This document shows, in pieces, positions 47,069 to 56,164 of a stretch of 64,000 nt of DNA. The notes under the pieces were generated by a model. It made no database searches. It was given only the letters and a program-made list of their open reading frames with translations, and had not been told where the DNA came from. This stretch comes from Semisulcospira habei. Taxonomy: Eukaryota; Mollusca; Gastropoda; Semisulcospiridae. The DNA lies in the NCBI GenBank assembly GCA_036245525.1, contig BTPG01000001.1:178775958-178839957 (forward strand), read 5' to 3'. The position numbers were made by a program, and so were the translations under genes. How positions within the stretch are numbered: position 1 is the stretch's first letter; each line of letters begins with the position of its first letter.

Positions 47069-48319
47069 ATGGCAGCGGGAGGATTTAATCATAAAGATTT
47101 TGAAATGGATGACATGAATGTCTCAGATACCAGTATCACAGATATGACTGGAATGGTAACTAGTAGTAGTATGTATCATGAACTGTTAAAAGACAAAGTA
47201 AACTCATTTTATGACAGTGTTGGAGCGCGCCCAGATGTAATAGATCCTAATCAGTTTTAATATGATAAAGGACACTTATTTGTAAATACAGACAGAGGGA
47301 AAATATATCTAACACATAAAAACAACCCTTCTAAGTTTAGAGCTTTAAGTACAATTAAAGGTGAAGTCGGTGGTAACTCTGGGTTGGCAAGGTACCTTGG
47401 AATTGGGGGGTCTCCTGTCACGCTTAGACTGGTTAGTGTGCTTCACGACACGCAAACAAAGTTGCCAACAGGGCAACAAATTGAAATGGCACCAGTAACA
47501 AGCCTACCAGAAATAGCAAACACAGTGATACAAGAAACCTCATTTACTGAAGGGCAAATAAATGAAGTAATGAAAACAATAGATGACCCTCCTTTGTCAA
47601 TGCGGGAGATAATTGGCTTGGATAAATCATTACAGACGATAAGAGGTGAGATGGTAAATAATGTAGCCAAACTAGGTAAGCTTGATAAACACATAGAACG
47701 TGAAAAAGAGAAACTGGCTACCGCAGACAATGGGAATCTTGACACAGAAATGAAAGAAAGAATACAACACAGATTAAATGATTTGCAGATAGAAAGATCA
47801 GGAAGGTTAGAAACAATTAGTATTGGAAGACAAAAACTGAAAACACAGGTCAACAGGATTAGGGAAACTATTCAGAAAATACTTCACGAAGACACAACTT
47901 TGGCTGAGAGATTAAAAACACTTTTCAGAGAGCAGGGTATCACCATTGCAAGTTTAATTACTGCTCTTGGATTTATTATCAGTACTGTTGTGTTAGCTGT
48001 CTCCGGTAGTGCTGGGGGTGGTGGGGGTCCAACCCCGGCACCGCCAGGTCTGCCAGCACCACCAGGCCCCCCGGCTCCAACAGACCCAAAAGATTTACAG
48101 TCATGGGTAAAGAAACAACTGTCTCACATATCAGACTTGCTTAAGAAATTGGCTGTGAAAGCAATGGACGCTTTGCTTGGTATTATAGGCACTGTTGTCA
48201 GTTGGTTGATTAGTACTACAGCAAAGGTTGTAGGATTTATGGCAGAAAATGTTTGGGTCTTTTTGGTGACAGTAGGAGGGTTAATGGTGGGTTATTTAAT
48301 GAAACAGGTAAAGAAGTAA
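47069..48319 (+). pseudogene. Polinton membrane-active structural protein, one in-frame stop
   Basis: A single 416-codon frame broken by TAA at 47258-47260 (codon 64). Downstream of the stop the frame is clean. A charged coiled-coil region spans about residues 165-275. Then come a FREQGITIASLITALGFIIS hydrophobic segment, a glycine-proline linker (SAGGGGGPTPAPPGLPAPPG), an amphipathic helix (LKKLAVKAMDALLGIIG) and a C-terminal hydrophobic helix (VWVFLVTVGGLMVGYLM). Proteins with this LFREQG...GGGG...PPG layout are a familiar component of cnidarian Polinton loci. Its apolar and amphipathic helices suggest a membrane-interacting virion protein, which is inference. The ATG follows TTAATAAAACA. 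The 3' end overlaps the convergent 415-aa gene by 24 bp. Confidence 0.75.
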
Positions 48320-49543
48320 TATACCTAACCCCGTTAGACCTATTACCAATGCAGTTCGTTCTGACTCATGTGTGTCAGGGGTTGGTAGCGACGTGTTGGG
48401 TGTTACTGGCTGTATGGGTGTTGGGGCAGGGGAAGTAACCACCTGTAATGGTTTTAACAACAGTACAGGCGCAGTGGTTCCTCCTAAGTTTACAGATTGA
48501 TTAAGACCGAGTTTTTGACCAACACCTGCAACAACTATTTCATTATTATAATTTGTGATTGTCCCCATTTGGAGTTGAATGTCAGATGGCAACATGTATA
48601 ACCCGATGCCAACTACAAAGTCAACTTTTGATCTGGCATATCTGAGAACGTCTTGGTAGCGCTGTATGCTAGATGGGAGATCTACTGTTGAATTAATTGA
48701 ATCTTCAAGATTAGCAAGAAATTGTTTTTGTGCTTCAAATTTACCACTTCCATTCAAAATGTTTGATTTTGTTAGTGATTGTGCTCCTAGTAAACACCAG
48801 ACATATGTTCTGATAGACTCATTTACGCGCTCGACTCCTGCTTGAGTAAACCCGTCACTCTTGTTTAAAACAAATGTGGTCCAGGCATTAGACTGCTTCT
48901 GCTCAATGGAACCTAACCAGACTTGTGATTTTGATGAGAATGAAGTGTAACCAGGGTAATAATCTTGAGGGTATTGTCTGTGACTCATAGCATAATACAA
49001 TGTACCAATGCCGTTGTGATCATCAAGTTTTTGTGTGAAGTCATACCTGGTACTGGGATTGATGTTAAATTCATTACATATGCGTTCAAATGCTTTCATA
49101 TCCATGGGGTTGTTATACCTGTTGAAACTGGATTCAGTGGGTAGAGGTGTATGCAGTTCTGACAGTATACGTCTAAGCTGGTAATAAACATGGAAACGAT
49201 ACACAGACCTAATCAGTTTGTTTGAGTGATTTAAGTGGTCTGTAAATGAAACACCACAGCCTGTAGTAGAACACAGTATGGCAAAGTTAAGTTGGTTTTG
49301 AAACATCTGTAGTGGACTTGAAGACCACTTTCTTGCAGTAGCATCATCTGTTATTGGAGGGTTTAGGTAATGGTCAAACGGATTTGGTACTTTCACTTGA
49401 AATAGATCTTGTTCGTTTACAGCTATGTCAAGCTGATTTAGTTGAATTATTTTCTGTTCATAAGTAGGTGCGACATTATATTTGGCATTCACATTAAATT
49501 GAAATGCGTTTGTAGTAACACTTGTTGGTGATTTAAATTCCAT
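48296..49543 (-). CDS. Polinton putative structural protein with C-terminal membrane anchor (415 aa)
   Basis: An intact ORF. The body is soluble and mixed alpha/beta, with tryptophan- and tyrosine-rich patches (HRQYPQDYYPGYTSF near 215-229). A proline/threonine linker (SPAPTPIQPVTPNTSLPTPD) lies near 370-392, and the last 20 residues form a transmembrane helix (ALVIGLTGLGILLLYLF). The gene is on the opposite strand to both neighbours, and its 3' end overlaps the preceding gene by 24 bp. No catalytic motif is recognised; in particular I see no adenain-like protease triad. A tail-anchored virion protein or a receptor-facing protein would fit, but the function is not known. Confidence 0.68.
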   Translation of the reverse strand: MEFKSPTSVTTNAFQFNVNAKYNVAPTYEQKIIQLNQLDIAVNEQDLFQVKVPNPFDHYLNPPITDDATARKWSSSPLQMFQNQLNFAILCSTTGCGVSFTDHLNHSNKLIRSVYRFHVYYQLRRILSELHTPLPTESSFNRYNNPMDMKAFERICNEFNINPSTRYDFTQKLDDHNGIGTLYYAMSHRQYPQDYYPGYTSFSSKSQVWLGSIEQKQSNAWTTFVLNKSDGFTQAGVERVNESIRTYVWCLLGAQSLTKSNILNGSGKFEAQKQFLANLEDSINSTVDLPSSIQRYQDVLRYARSKVDFVVGIGLYMLPSDIQLQMGTITNYNNEIVVAGVGQKLGLNQSVNLGGTTAPVLLLKPLQVVTSPAPTPIQPVTPNTSLPTPDTHESERTALVIGLTGLGILLLYLFH

Positions 49544-49568
49544 CCTTCTTTTTTATGAGATAATAAAA

Positions 49569-50271
49569 ATGAACAAATCTTGACACAAGCAAACCAGTGT
49601 GGTTAACTAATGGGATTGATAATCGAGATGGTAGCAAGGCTGTAGCTATCCATGACATGTTTTATAGTGTAAGGTGGTTTAATGTAGATGATGATATAGA
49701 TTATAAAGTAATTTTTGGTGGTGTGACTGAAGCTTTACCACCTGGGTATTATGACTTTTGTACTATAGCTGAATGGTTTCTTAGTAAATTTAGTATTAAA
49801 GCAACTTTAAATCCAGCTAACCTACTTGTTACATTAGAATCTTCGAAACAAGATTGGTTAAAAATGTCAATTAAATTTGCATATTTACTTGGTTATTATT
49901 TGGATGAAGATTGGTATATGGCTGAAGAAGATGGTTTTTCTCATATTATAACATTGAAGACAAATAAACTTAATATAACTGGAAAACGTCCTGCCAATTT
50001 GTCAGTACACACAGTGCTAAATGTTATTTGAAAGAATTATTTGAAAGAACTGAACACAACTGAGAATGTTCTCAATGGAAAGCCTTCAACTTTGTTGAGA
50101 TGCTTGCCGACTGGAACTGCACCGTATTGTGAAAGTGTGGTTGTTAGATTTCCTGCGCAGTTTAAGAAATTAGGTTCTAGTTTCTTTGAATCACTATGTA
50201 TATCTGTAACTAATCAGGATGACAAACCAGTTGTTATGCATGATTTTAATGTTGTGTTGGAAATTAAATAA
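49569..50271 (+). pseudogene. Polinton putative minor capsid (penton-like) protein, disrupted
   Basis: The first ATG (49569), directly after AATAAAA, is out of frame with the main frame, implying an indel in the first few codons. The main frame then reads to TGA 50029-50031 and continues in the same frame from about 50032 to TAA at 50269-50271. The stop lies in a perfect 13-bp tandem duplication (TTATTTGAAAGAA twice, 50024-50049). The product would be about 230 residues. PPGYYDFCTIAEWF near residues 48-61 and an ENVLNGKPSTLLRCLP segment in the second half resemble the single-jelly-roll minor capsid proteins of cnidarian Polinton-like elements. I rate that identification as moderate. Confidence 0.6.
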
Positions 50272-50282
50272 TTTTATTTTTG

Positions 50283-50294
50283 TTTATAAAAATG
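50283..50294 (+). promoter_or_regulatory. TATAAAA motif abutting a start codon
   Basis: TTTATAAAA touches the ATG at 50292, matching the motif seen before other Polinton genes. The upstream gene stops 20 bp earlier, so the same stretch may also serve its 3' end. Confidence 0.4.
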
Positions 50295-51163
50295 AGTGGT
50301 GGTCCAAAGCCGAGAATCATACCAGTTGCGTGTCCAGTAACAGAGTTGAAAGATTTGGCTGATGTACAGGATTTTGAGAAGGAAGGGGAAATTGGAGAAA
50401 TATATGTTTTGAACTTGATTCGACTGGCATGTACAAGCGGAAAGTAATTGTCGACATGAAAGACGGTGAAAGACAGATTCCTAAACTTGGTCAGCTGCGT
50501 GATGTTACTGTACCAGTTCCAGTAAATAATGTGCCCTACAACTTAATACATGTGGGTAATAAGTGGGTTGTTTCACCTGTGCCTACGCCTGCACCCGTAA
50601 TTGACTGGGACATAAAGATTGAATTTATTAGTCCTTATGTATACACTGATGACGAAGGCGCCTTAGTGTTTAGGAAGGTTGTTAATTCTGGGCCGCTGAT
50701 TGTAAGCCTTGTTCCAAGTTTTGCCCCAGACAACAATAGCAGAGATAAACTGAAAGTTGAAAATTATGAGAAACGACGGTATCTTCTTACAACTAGAAAG
50801 GGAAGATCAGATACTTCTGTTGTGTTTATGCCAGCAAGCTTAGTCGTGGCTAGAGAAGCAACAATAGTATTTGAAATTATCTTGAGATCTATAGCTTCTG
50901 TGAAAGAGGCAAATATTGCACAGGGAATAAAACTTACATGGGATGAAACAGTATCAGAATCAACAAAGGTCTTTATTGCTATTACAAAAAATGTAGATGT
51001 TATTAATGTTTCGAGCAGTATTCCCGCTGTCAAAGTGGTGGTTGACAAAACAACTTTTGTTCGTCTAAGTTACATAAACCTTGAACGCATTGATCTTGTT
51101 TCATTTTATTATGCCAGCAAATTGTATACTTTTGACGAGTTGCAAAATGTAATTGCTGATTAA
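50292..51163 (+). pseudogene. Polinton beta-rich protein of unknown function, one frameshift
   Basis: The ATG at 50292 opens a frame (SGGPKPRIIPVACPVTELKD...) that stops at about 50447. A second frame beginning in the overlap near 50420 continues without interruption to TAA 51161-51163. Together they are about 290 residues with a single-base frame change near 50415-50425. The C-terminal part is strand-rich and valine-rich, with few charged helices (for example RKVVNSGPLIVSLVPSF and YINLERIDLVSFYYASKLY), which would fit a fibre or spike-like virion protein. I do not recognise a domain. Its position among capsid genes, with ATAAAA-type starts on both sides, supports an element-encoded structural role. 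Confidence 0.6.
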
Positions 51164-51191
51164 ATAAAAAATATTTGTCAATAAAAAAAAT

Positions 51192-51844
51192 ATGGTAAAC
51201 TTCTATCCACAACTACCGATGACGCTTGCGCCTGAGACTGTGTCGTCATTTGCGCTTGATCCACATATGCCAATTGCATCAGATAAACATTACAGGCAGA
51301 CGCATTCAGATTAAATAATATTACAGAAGCAATTAAATATTTGGAAAGTGAAGAGGCGAGGTACTCCAGATGCAAAAGGAGGTATAAGACCGTTTTCAAT
51401 TCTGTACAAAATACTTCAATGGCTGTTGGTGTCGTTTCAGCTGGTTGTTCTGTGGGGGGTATTGTTCTGTTTGCCACAGGAATTGGAAGTTTAATAGGAA
51501 TTGCAGTTGAGGGTGTTAGCGTTGCTACATGCCTGACTTGTTTTGGTTTGGAAGCCTTAAACAAGAGGTTTCACACAAAATTACAGAAACATGAAGCGTT
51601 GAGTACTTTGGCGGGTGCGAAGCTGAGCAGTATGAAACTTATTATCAGTAAGGCATTGAATGATAATAATATTAGTGATGATGAATTTAAGCGGGTCCAA
51701 GATGATTTAAATAATTACAAAAAACAGAAGTCTGAAATACAAAATAAAATGCGTAGTCAATCTCCTGTGAATGTTGAAGAACTGAAGAGATGGGGAAAAA
51801 GATTGGTGTTCAGGAAACCACAGAAAAGCTACACAATCTTTTAA
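51192..51844 (+). pseudogene. Polinton two-helix membrane protein, one frameshift
   Basis: ATG 51192 (after AATAAAAAAAAT) opens a 40-codon frame (VNFYPQLPMTLAPETVSS...) ending at 51314. A second frame, open from about 51287, continues to TAA 51842-51844. Together they give roughly 215 residues with one frame change near 51287-51312. The second part has a basic coiled segment, then two hydrophobic stretches (AVGVVSAGCSVGGIVLF and GIGSLIGIAVEGVSVATCL), then a charged helical tail with KLQKHEALSTLAGAKL and NISDDEFKRVQDDL. Proteins with this arrangement are recurrent in cnidarian Polinton loci, to my recollection. A virion-membrane or host-membrane role is inferred from the hydrophobic pair only. 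Confidence 0.65.
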
Positions 51845-51878
51845 ACAAATAAAAATCAGATTTGGTAATCCTTTAATA

Positions 51879-51971
51879 ATGTCATACACTTCACAGAGAG
51901 ATGACACGTCATTTACACCACTTGTGCCTGATTGTTTAGCCCCATCAGCACCACCACCAGAGTATTATTGA
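51879..51971 (+). CDS. 30-aa ORF ending in overlapping PSAP and PPEY late-domain motifs
   Basis: A very short ORF from ATG 51879 to TGA 51969-51971, preceded by TTTAATA. It lies 34 bp after the stop of the previous gene, in the same direction. The C-terminus reads PSAPPPEYY, which contains PSAP (the P[S/T]AP class bound by TSG101) directly followed by PPEY (the PPxY class bound by NEDD4-type ligases). In enveloped viruses these short motifs recruit ESCRT for budding, and overlapping P[S/T]AP/PPxY arrangements are known there. There is no transmembrane segment in these 30 residues. It could be a true micro-protein, the last exon of a spliced gene, or chance; the position at the end of the structural gene cluster argues against chance. 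Confidence 0.5.
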   Translation: MSYTSQRDDTSFTPLVPDCLAPSAPPPEYY

Positions 51972-52246
51972 GAAAAAAAAAAGTTTTTTTATTGTCCTTG
52001 TATCTTAACAAATCTGACCGAGTAAGTTGTGACTTAAGTCAAGTTGTTGTAAGAACTTATAAGAACGTACAGTAAGAAATTAATAAGTTCTTATGGTAAG
52101 TAATTAATAAGTTCTTATGATAACTAACTTAAAGGTTACCTCTGCAGGTTCCTAAAAGTTAGTTGTAACTTATTAGTAACATATAAAGTTCCACTGAAAT
52201 CACTTAGACAGGTAAATGATTAGGTGTTGACAGAGACAATAGTTAT
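51972..52246. other. AT-rich sub-terminal region of the Polinton
   Basis: No ORF of note. A near-perfect direct repeat of AATTAATAAGTTCTTATG occurs at 52078-52095 and 52102-52119, with nearby inverted copies of its core (ATAAGAAC near 52059). Such a motif cluster near the end of a linear element could be a protein-binding or origin region, but that is a guess. Confidence 0.5.
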
Positions 52247-52454
52247 AGAGATAGATACTAAGAGATTTAAAAGATAATCAGATCAATGAGGCCGCATCGG
52301 TCATGCTCGTCAGTTTTTAAAAATCAAAGGGTTGATTCAGAAATAACGGGGGTGTAATGGGGTCAAAATTTTTAATATTAAAAATGACGTAATTTAATGA
52401 CCGATGCGTCATTATTGAATTCATTGTCTTTTAAATCTCTTAGTATCTATCTCT
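52247..52454. repeat. 208-bp palindromic unit at the Polinton/host boundary
   Basis: Both ends read inward as AGAGATAGATACTAAGAGAT followed by TTAAAAGA. The arms stay similar for about 58 bp, to GCATCGGTCAT. The centre, about 90 bp, is not palindromic. The right end is flush with a host repeat that exists uninterrupted at 54480. The AG...CT ends match the usual Polinton terminal rule, so this may be the terminal repeat or a Polinton-derived mini-element. A separate MITE is the alternative. No target duplication is visible. Confidence 0.65.
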
Positions 52455-53355
52455 GCGGGCACCAGTACAGGGTTTTACAGAAGTGTTCACAAGTTTGGCA
52501 CACACATGCCTACTGCATCTACAAGATGAGCTGAGGTGTTTTGAGACTCTGACAAGTGTGTTTTATATAAAAATGAACTGTACATAACCATTTTTCTATG
52601 CTACCTCCTAAATCAGCATTCCAGACACTTGTTAGCGTATGCGGCGTGTCCCGCGTAGCATAGTTTTGGTTGTTTTGTGTAGTCTTTTCCCTGTGGGATA
52701 GCTCAATAGACTTGATGTTTAAATTGCAGAGCTGTTTCATGACCCCTTTTGCCTAGGGAAAGATTGCCAGCAGCATATAGGGCATGGCAGCTGGTTACAG
52801 GCCTCTTCCAGCTTGTTGTCACCAGACAACAGGGTCAATGAGGATGCCTGGGTGTTGTCTTTTGGGCTGCCCTAAGATACACAAGGAAATGGCCTTGGGT
52901 CTCAAAGCTCAATTTTCATCAGTGTCAGTGTCATGGTAACTTTTTAAAGTTCTCCAGCCCACCAGAAGTCAGTTTGACTGTATTGCATGCGTGTGTAAAC
53001 TTGGGAAAACAGAAAAAGTAGGGGGGTAGGCAATGGAAAAATATGAAGAAAAAAAACACTTTCATGTGCCTGTGTCTCAAATGCAACATTTCTGAAGATC
53101 AGATATATTACTTGATGTACATGCCAATTTTGGAGGCATTCTGACCATATCTAGGCTGTTTTTCATGGCATCAGATATGCATGATCCAACACATCAACAG
53201 CATTGTAAAGGCCACATCAAGGCACTTCACATAATGGGCCATAACATAAAGATGCAGCAACTTTCAAGGGTGTCACTTTGGGTTTGACTTAGCTATTGTC
53301 TAAGGGTTGCACTGATGGCAGATTGAATGGTGTTCAGGTGGGACAAGTTTCTCTG
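52455..53355. repeat. 0.9-kb host repeat, copy A (cut by the Polinton)
   Basis: Near-identical to 54480-55385, in the same orientation. Small differences include absence of an 11-bp duplication (GGATACACAA region, near 52880) and a GTGTCT/ATCT difference near 53072. It begins exactly where the palindromic unit ends. No coding capacity is recognised; short ORFs in it are not convincing. Confidence 0.85.
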
Positions 53356-53593
53356 ACAGGTGCACAACATGTCATATGCGACATAGACCGGAAACTGGTT
53401 TCGTGTAACCAGATCATTGAGTTTGATGTTTGCAGTTGGAAAAGTAAGAAAATCATGAAAAATTTGAAATTTTGCCAAAAAATCGCTGTGCATGCAGTTT
53501 TATAGGCGTTTTGGCATGTTTTGCGTGGCAACACCCTGTTTACCTGCACTGTGAGCTAGGTTTAGTGTGTTTGCTCATTTATTTTTTGTTTTA

Positions 53594-54013
53594 AAAATAA
53601 TAATAATGCATAGCATTTATATGGCGCATTTCTCATATTTATAATATAACTCAATGCGCAAAATGTAGCCGCGAACTGAACCCAACAAGCACGCTCACGT
53701 GAATCACACGCATTCACTCACACACTGTACGTAAACACAGAACATTCACGTGGTGCTAAGGGCAAGCTCAAGCGAGCTACACGGTATTTGGAAATCATTT
53801 TGTATTTGAAATTTTATTAAGTTGGCTGAAACTGATACCAAAGTGGAGGGGGAGGAAGAGCCGGAGTACCCGGAGAAAGAACCCCCGACGGTCCGCCCGA
53901 ATTAACGGTGACACTTATTAGAGGAGAAAAATCCGACGCCGGAACCCGGAATCGAACCTCGCACCTTTAGCATTGGTGGCAGGCGCCTTAACCACTGCGC
54001 CACGGACCGCCCC
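53594..54013 (-). mobile_element. tRNA-derived SINE
   Basis: Read on the minus strand, the head starts GGGGCGGTCCGTGGCGCAG. It contains an A box TGGCGCAGTGG (53992-54002) and a B box GGTTCGATTCC (53948-53958), the internal RNA polymerase III promoter of a tRNA-like head. The 3' end is GCCATATAAATGCTATGC followed by (ATT)n, a tail type common in invertebrate SINEs. Length is about 420 bp. A clear target duplication was not found. Confidence 0.85.
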
Positions 54014-54146
54014 AGGTAGTCATGAGTCTTTCCTTCAACCATGAGCTGTGACCTTTGACCTTGACCTTGAAAGGGGTGGGGTTTGGGGTGTTCAGTTTGA
54101 TAAATGGGTTAAAAAAAAATTCACTCTTTCAGTTATTGAAGTTGTG

Positions 54147-54208
54147 TGGGGTGGGTGTAGGGTGGGGTGGGTAGGGGTTTGGGTTGGAGGTGGTGGGGGG
54201 GAGGGGGC
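54147..54208 (+). repeat. G-rich tract with quadruplex potential
   Basis: Many runs of three to seven G separated by one to four bases (for example GGGGTGGG, GGGTGGGGTGGG, GGTGGGGGGGAGGGGG). Confidence 0.75.
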
Positions 54209-54479
54209 TTAAGGTCAAAGGTTAAGATAAAATCTACAATGAAACAGTGTTAGCATGTGCATTTCCTCAGACCGCTGACCTCGGAGTGAAATAAGCGGCC
54301 AAATTTTTGTGACATGCAGAAGTGTTATTTTGCATGGTACTGCTACACTGGTTGCATCTGAGGTGTCATTCTGCTGTAATTGTCATGAGGGATGTCTCTG
54401 GTGTCTTTTCTAAACCAAACACAAGCACTTGTACACTGCGTAAAGCTCATTTGAGTGCATTGTTATGGGACCAGCAGTT

Positions 54480-55385
54480 GCGGGCACCAGTACAGGGTTT
54501 TACAGAAGTGTTCACAAGTTTGGCACACACATGCCTACTGCATCTACAAGATGAGCTGAGGTGTTTTGAGACTCTGACAAGTGTGTTTTATATAAAAATG
54601 AACTGTACATAACCATTTTTCTATGCTACCTCCTAAATCAGCATTCCAGACACTTGTTAGCGTATGCGGCGTGTCCCGCGTAGCATAGTTTTGGTTGTTT
54701 TGTGTAGTCTTTTCCCTGTGGGATAGCTCAATAGACTTGATGTTTAAATTGCAGAGCTGTTTCATGACCCCTTTTGCCTAGGGAAAGATTGCCAGCAGCA
54801 TATAGGGCATGGCAGCTGGTTACAGGCCTCTTCCAGCTTGTTGTCACCAGACAACAGGGTCAATGAGGATGCCTGGGTGTTGTCTTTTGGGCTGCCCTAA
54901 GATACACAAGGGATACACAAGGAAATGGCCTTGGGTCTCAAAGCTCAATTTTCATCAGTGTCAGTGTCATGGTAACTTTTTAAAGTTCTCCAGCCCACCA
55001 GAAGTCAGTTTGACTGTATTGCATGCGTGTGTAAACTTGGGAAAACAGAAAAAGTAGGGGGGTAGGCAATGGAAAAATATGAAAAAAAACACTTTCATGT
55101 GCCATCTCAAATGCAACATTTCTGAAGATCAGATATATTACTTGATGTACATGCCAATTTTGGAGGCATTCTGACCATATCTAGGCTGTTTTTCATGGCA
55201 TCGGATATGCATGATCCAACACATCAACAGCATTGTAAAGGCCACTTCAAGGCACTTCACATAATGGGCCATAACATAAAGATGCAGCAACTTTCAAGGG
55301 TGTCACTTTGGGTTTGACTTAGCTATTGTCTAAGGGTTGCACTGATGGCAGATTGAATGGTGTTCAGGTGGGACAAGTTTCTCTG
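54480..55385. repeat. 0.9-kb host repeat, copy B (uninterrupted left flank)
   Basis: Second copy of the sequence at 52455-53355. Its left flank continues as ordinary host DNA (GACCAGCAGTT then GCGGGCACC), giving a likely view of the sequence before the Polinton-side insertion. Similarity to copy A ends at CTCTG (55381-55385). Confidence 0.85.
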
Positions 55386-56152
55386 TGTATGAAAACTACG
55401 CGCGCGCTGCGGCAGGGAAAGAACAGGGTCAAGATGCCCCAGGCTAGGCCGGCTGTGGTCCACGCTACTGCATGAAAGTGAAATCGCTGTTTTGCTCACT
55501 GAAATACGAGACTGAGCGGACTGTTTCTGTAAAATTTTCAGAACACCTAAACGTTATTTTTATTTTTTTTAATAAAATATTTTTTTTTTTTTTTTATAAA
55601 CTCAAGCAAGTTTTAAACCTAAGAAAACCGAATCACACGAGCGTTGTTTGTAATACAATAACAATAGCACCTTGAATTACCCATACAAAACCTCTAAAAC
55701 ATATCTTTACACATGGTAACTTCCGACGTAAGCACGGTACTCATGGGCTCCCTCTGTAGTAAATCACGCCCAAGTTACTTCCTCGGTAACCTCCGAAGTA
55801 AGCGTTACTTCCGACCCATACAAGCGGAAACGAGGCGTTTACTTCTTGAGTAGCCCATAACTTCGAAAGTAAGGACTTACTTCATCGCTATGCAAGCGGC
55901 CCCTGCGGTGTGCTGGGGGAAATTGGTGCTACTGTACTAAAACACTGAGCCAAATTATCTCCCCTGCTACACTCCCCCCTCCTTAATATAAGACCTAATG
56001 TGACTGTCACATTAGTCTACAAAAGAGAGTATAGACAAAATGCACACAATAATAACAATCCTGCGCACCCGTGTACATACGGTTTAAAAAAATCAAATAC
56101 ACAACACAAACAGTTCAAAAACCCGCCTGTATAAAAATAAGCAACCAGACCC
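55386..56152. other. Intergenic host DNA, no gene seen
   Basis: Contains a T/A-rich run (55553-55603) and, near 55700-55880, a cluster of TTACTTCCGA/GGAAGTAA-like words on both strands that may be a degenerate short repeat. No ORF or known element was recognised. Confidence 0.6.
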
Positions 56153-56164
56153 ACTCTGTTGCAC

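Larger units (their letters stand above)
43532..52454 (-). mobile_element. Polinton/Maverick-type element, right fragment
   Basis: Second block of Polinton genes: truncated PolB, 115-aa gene, ATPase and capsid gene on the minus strand, then structural and membrane genes mainly on the plus strand, an AT-rich segment and a 208-bp palindromic sequence. Where the two parts overlap (capsid tail, ATPase, 115-aa gene, front of PolB) they are nearly identical, so they belong to the same family. The right boundary is exact because the flanking host repeat at 52455 is present without the element at 54480. The integrase and its neighbours are missing from this part. Confidence 0.87.

Noticed and set aside
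33645..52454. A free-living integrated virus or active transposon
   Set aside because: Both parts are truncated and several structural genes are disrupted; no complete pair of terminal repeats or target duplication was found.
52519..52740. Identical 73-aa minus-strand ORFs in the 0.9-kb repeats (also at 54544-54765)
   Set aside because: Conserved only because the two DNA copies are nearly identical; no domain or supporting signals.
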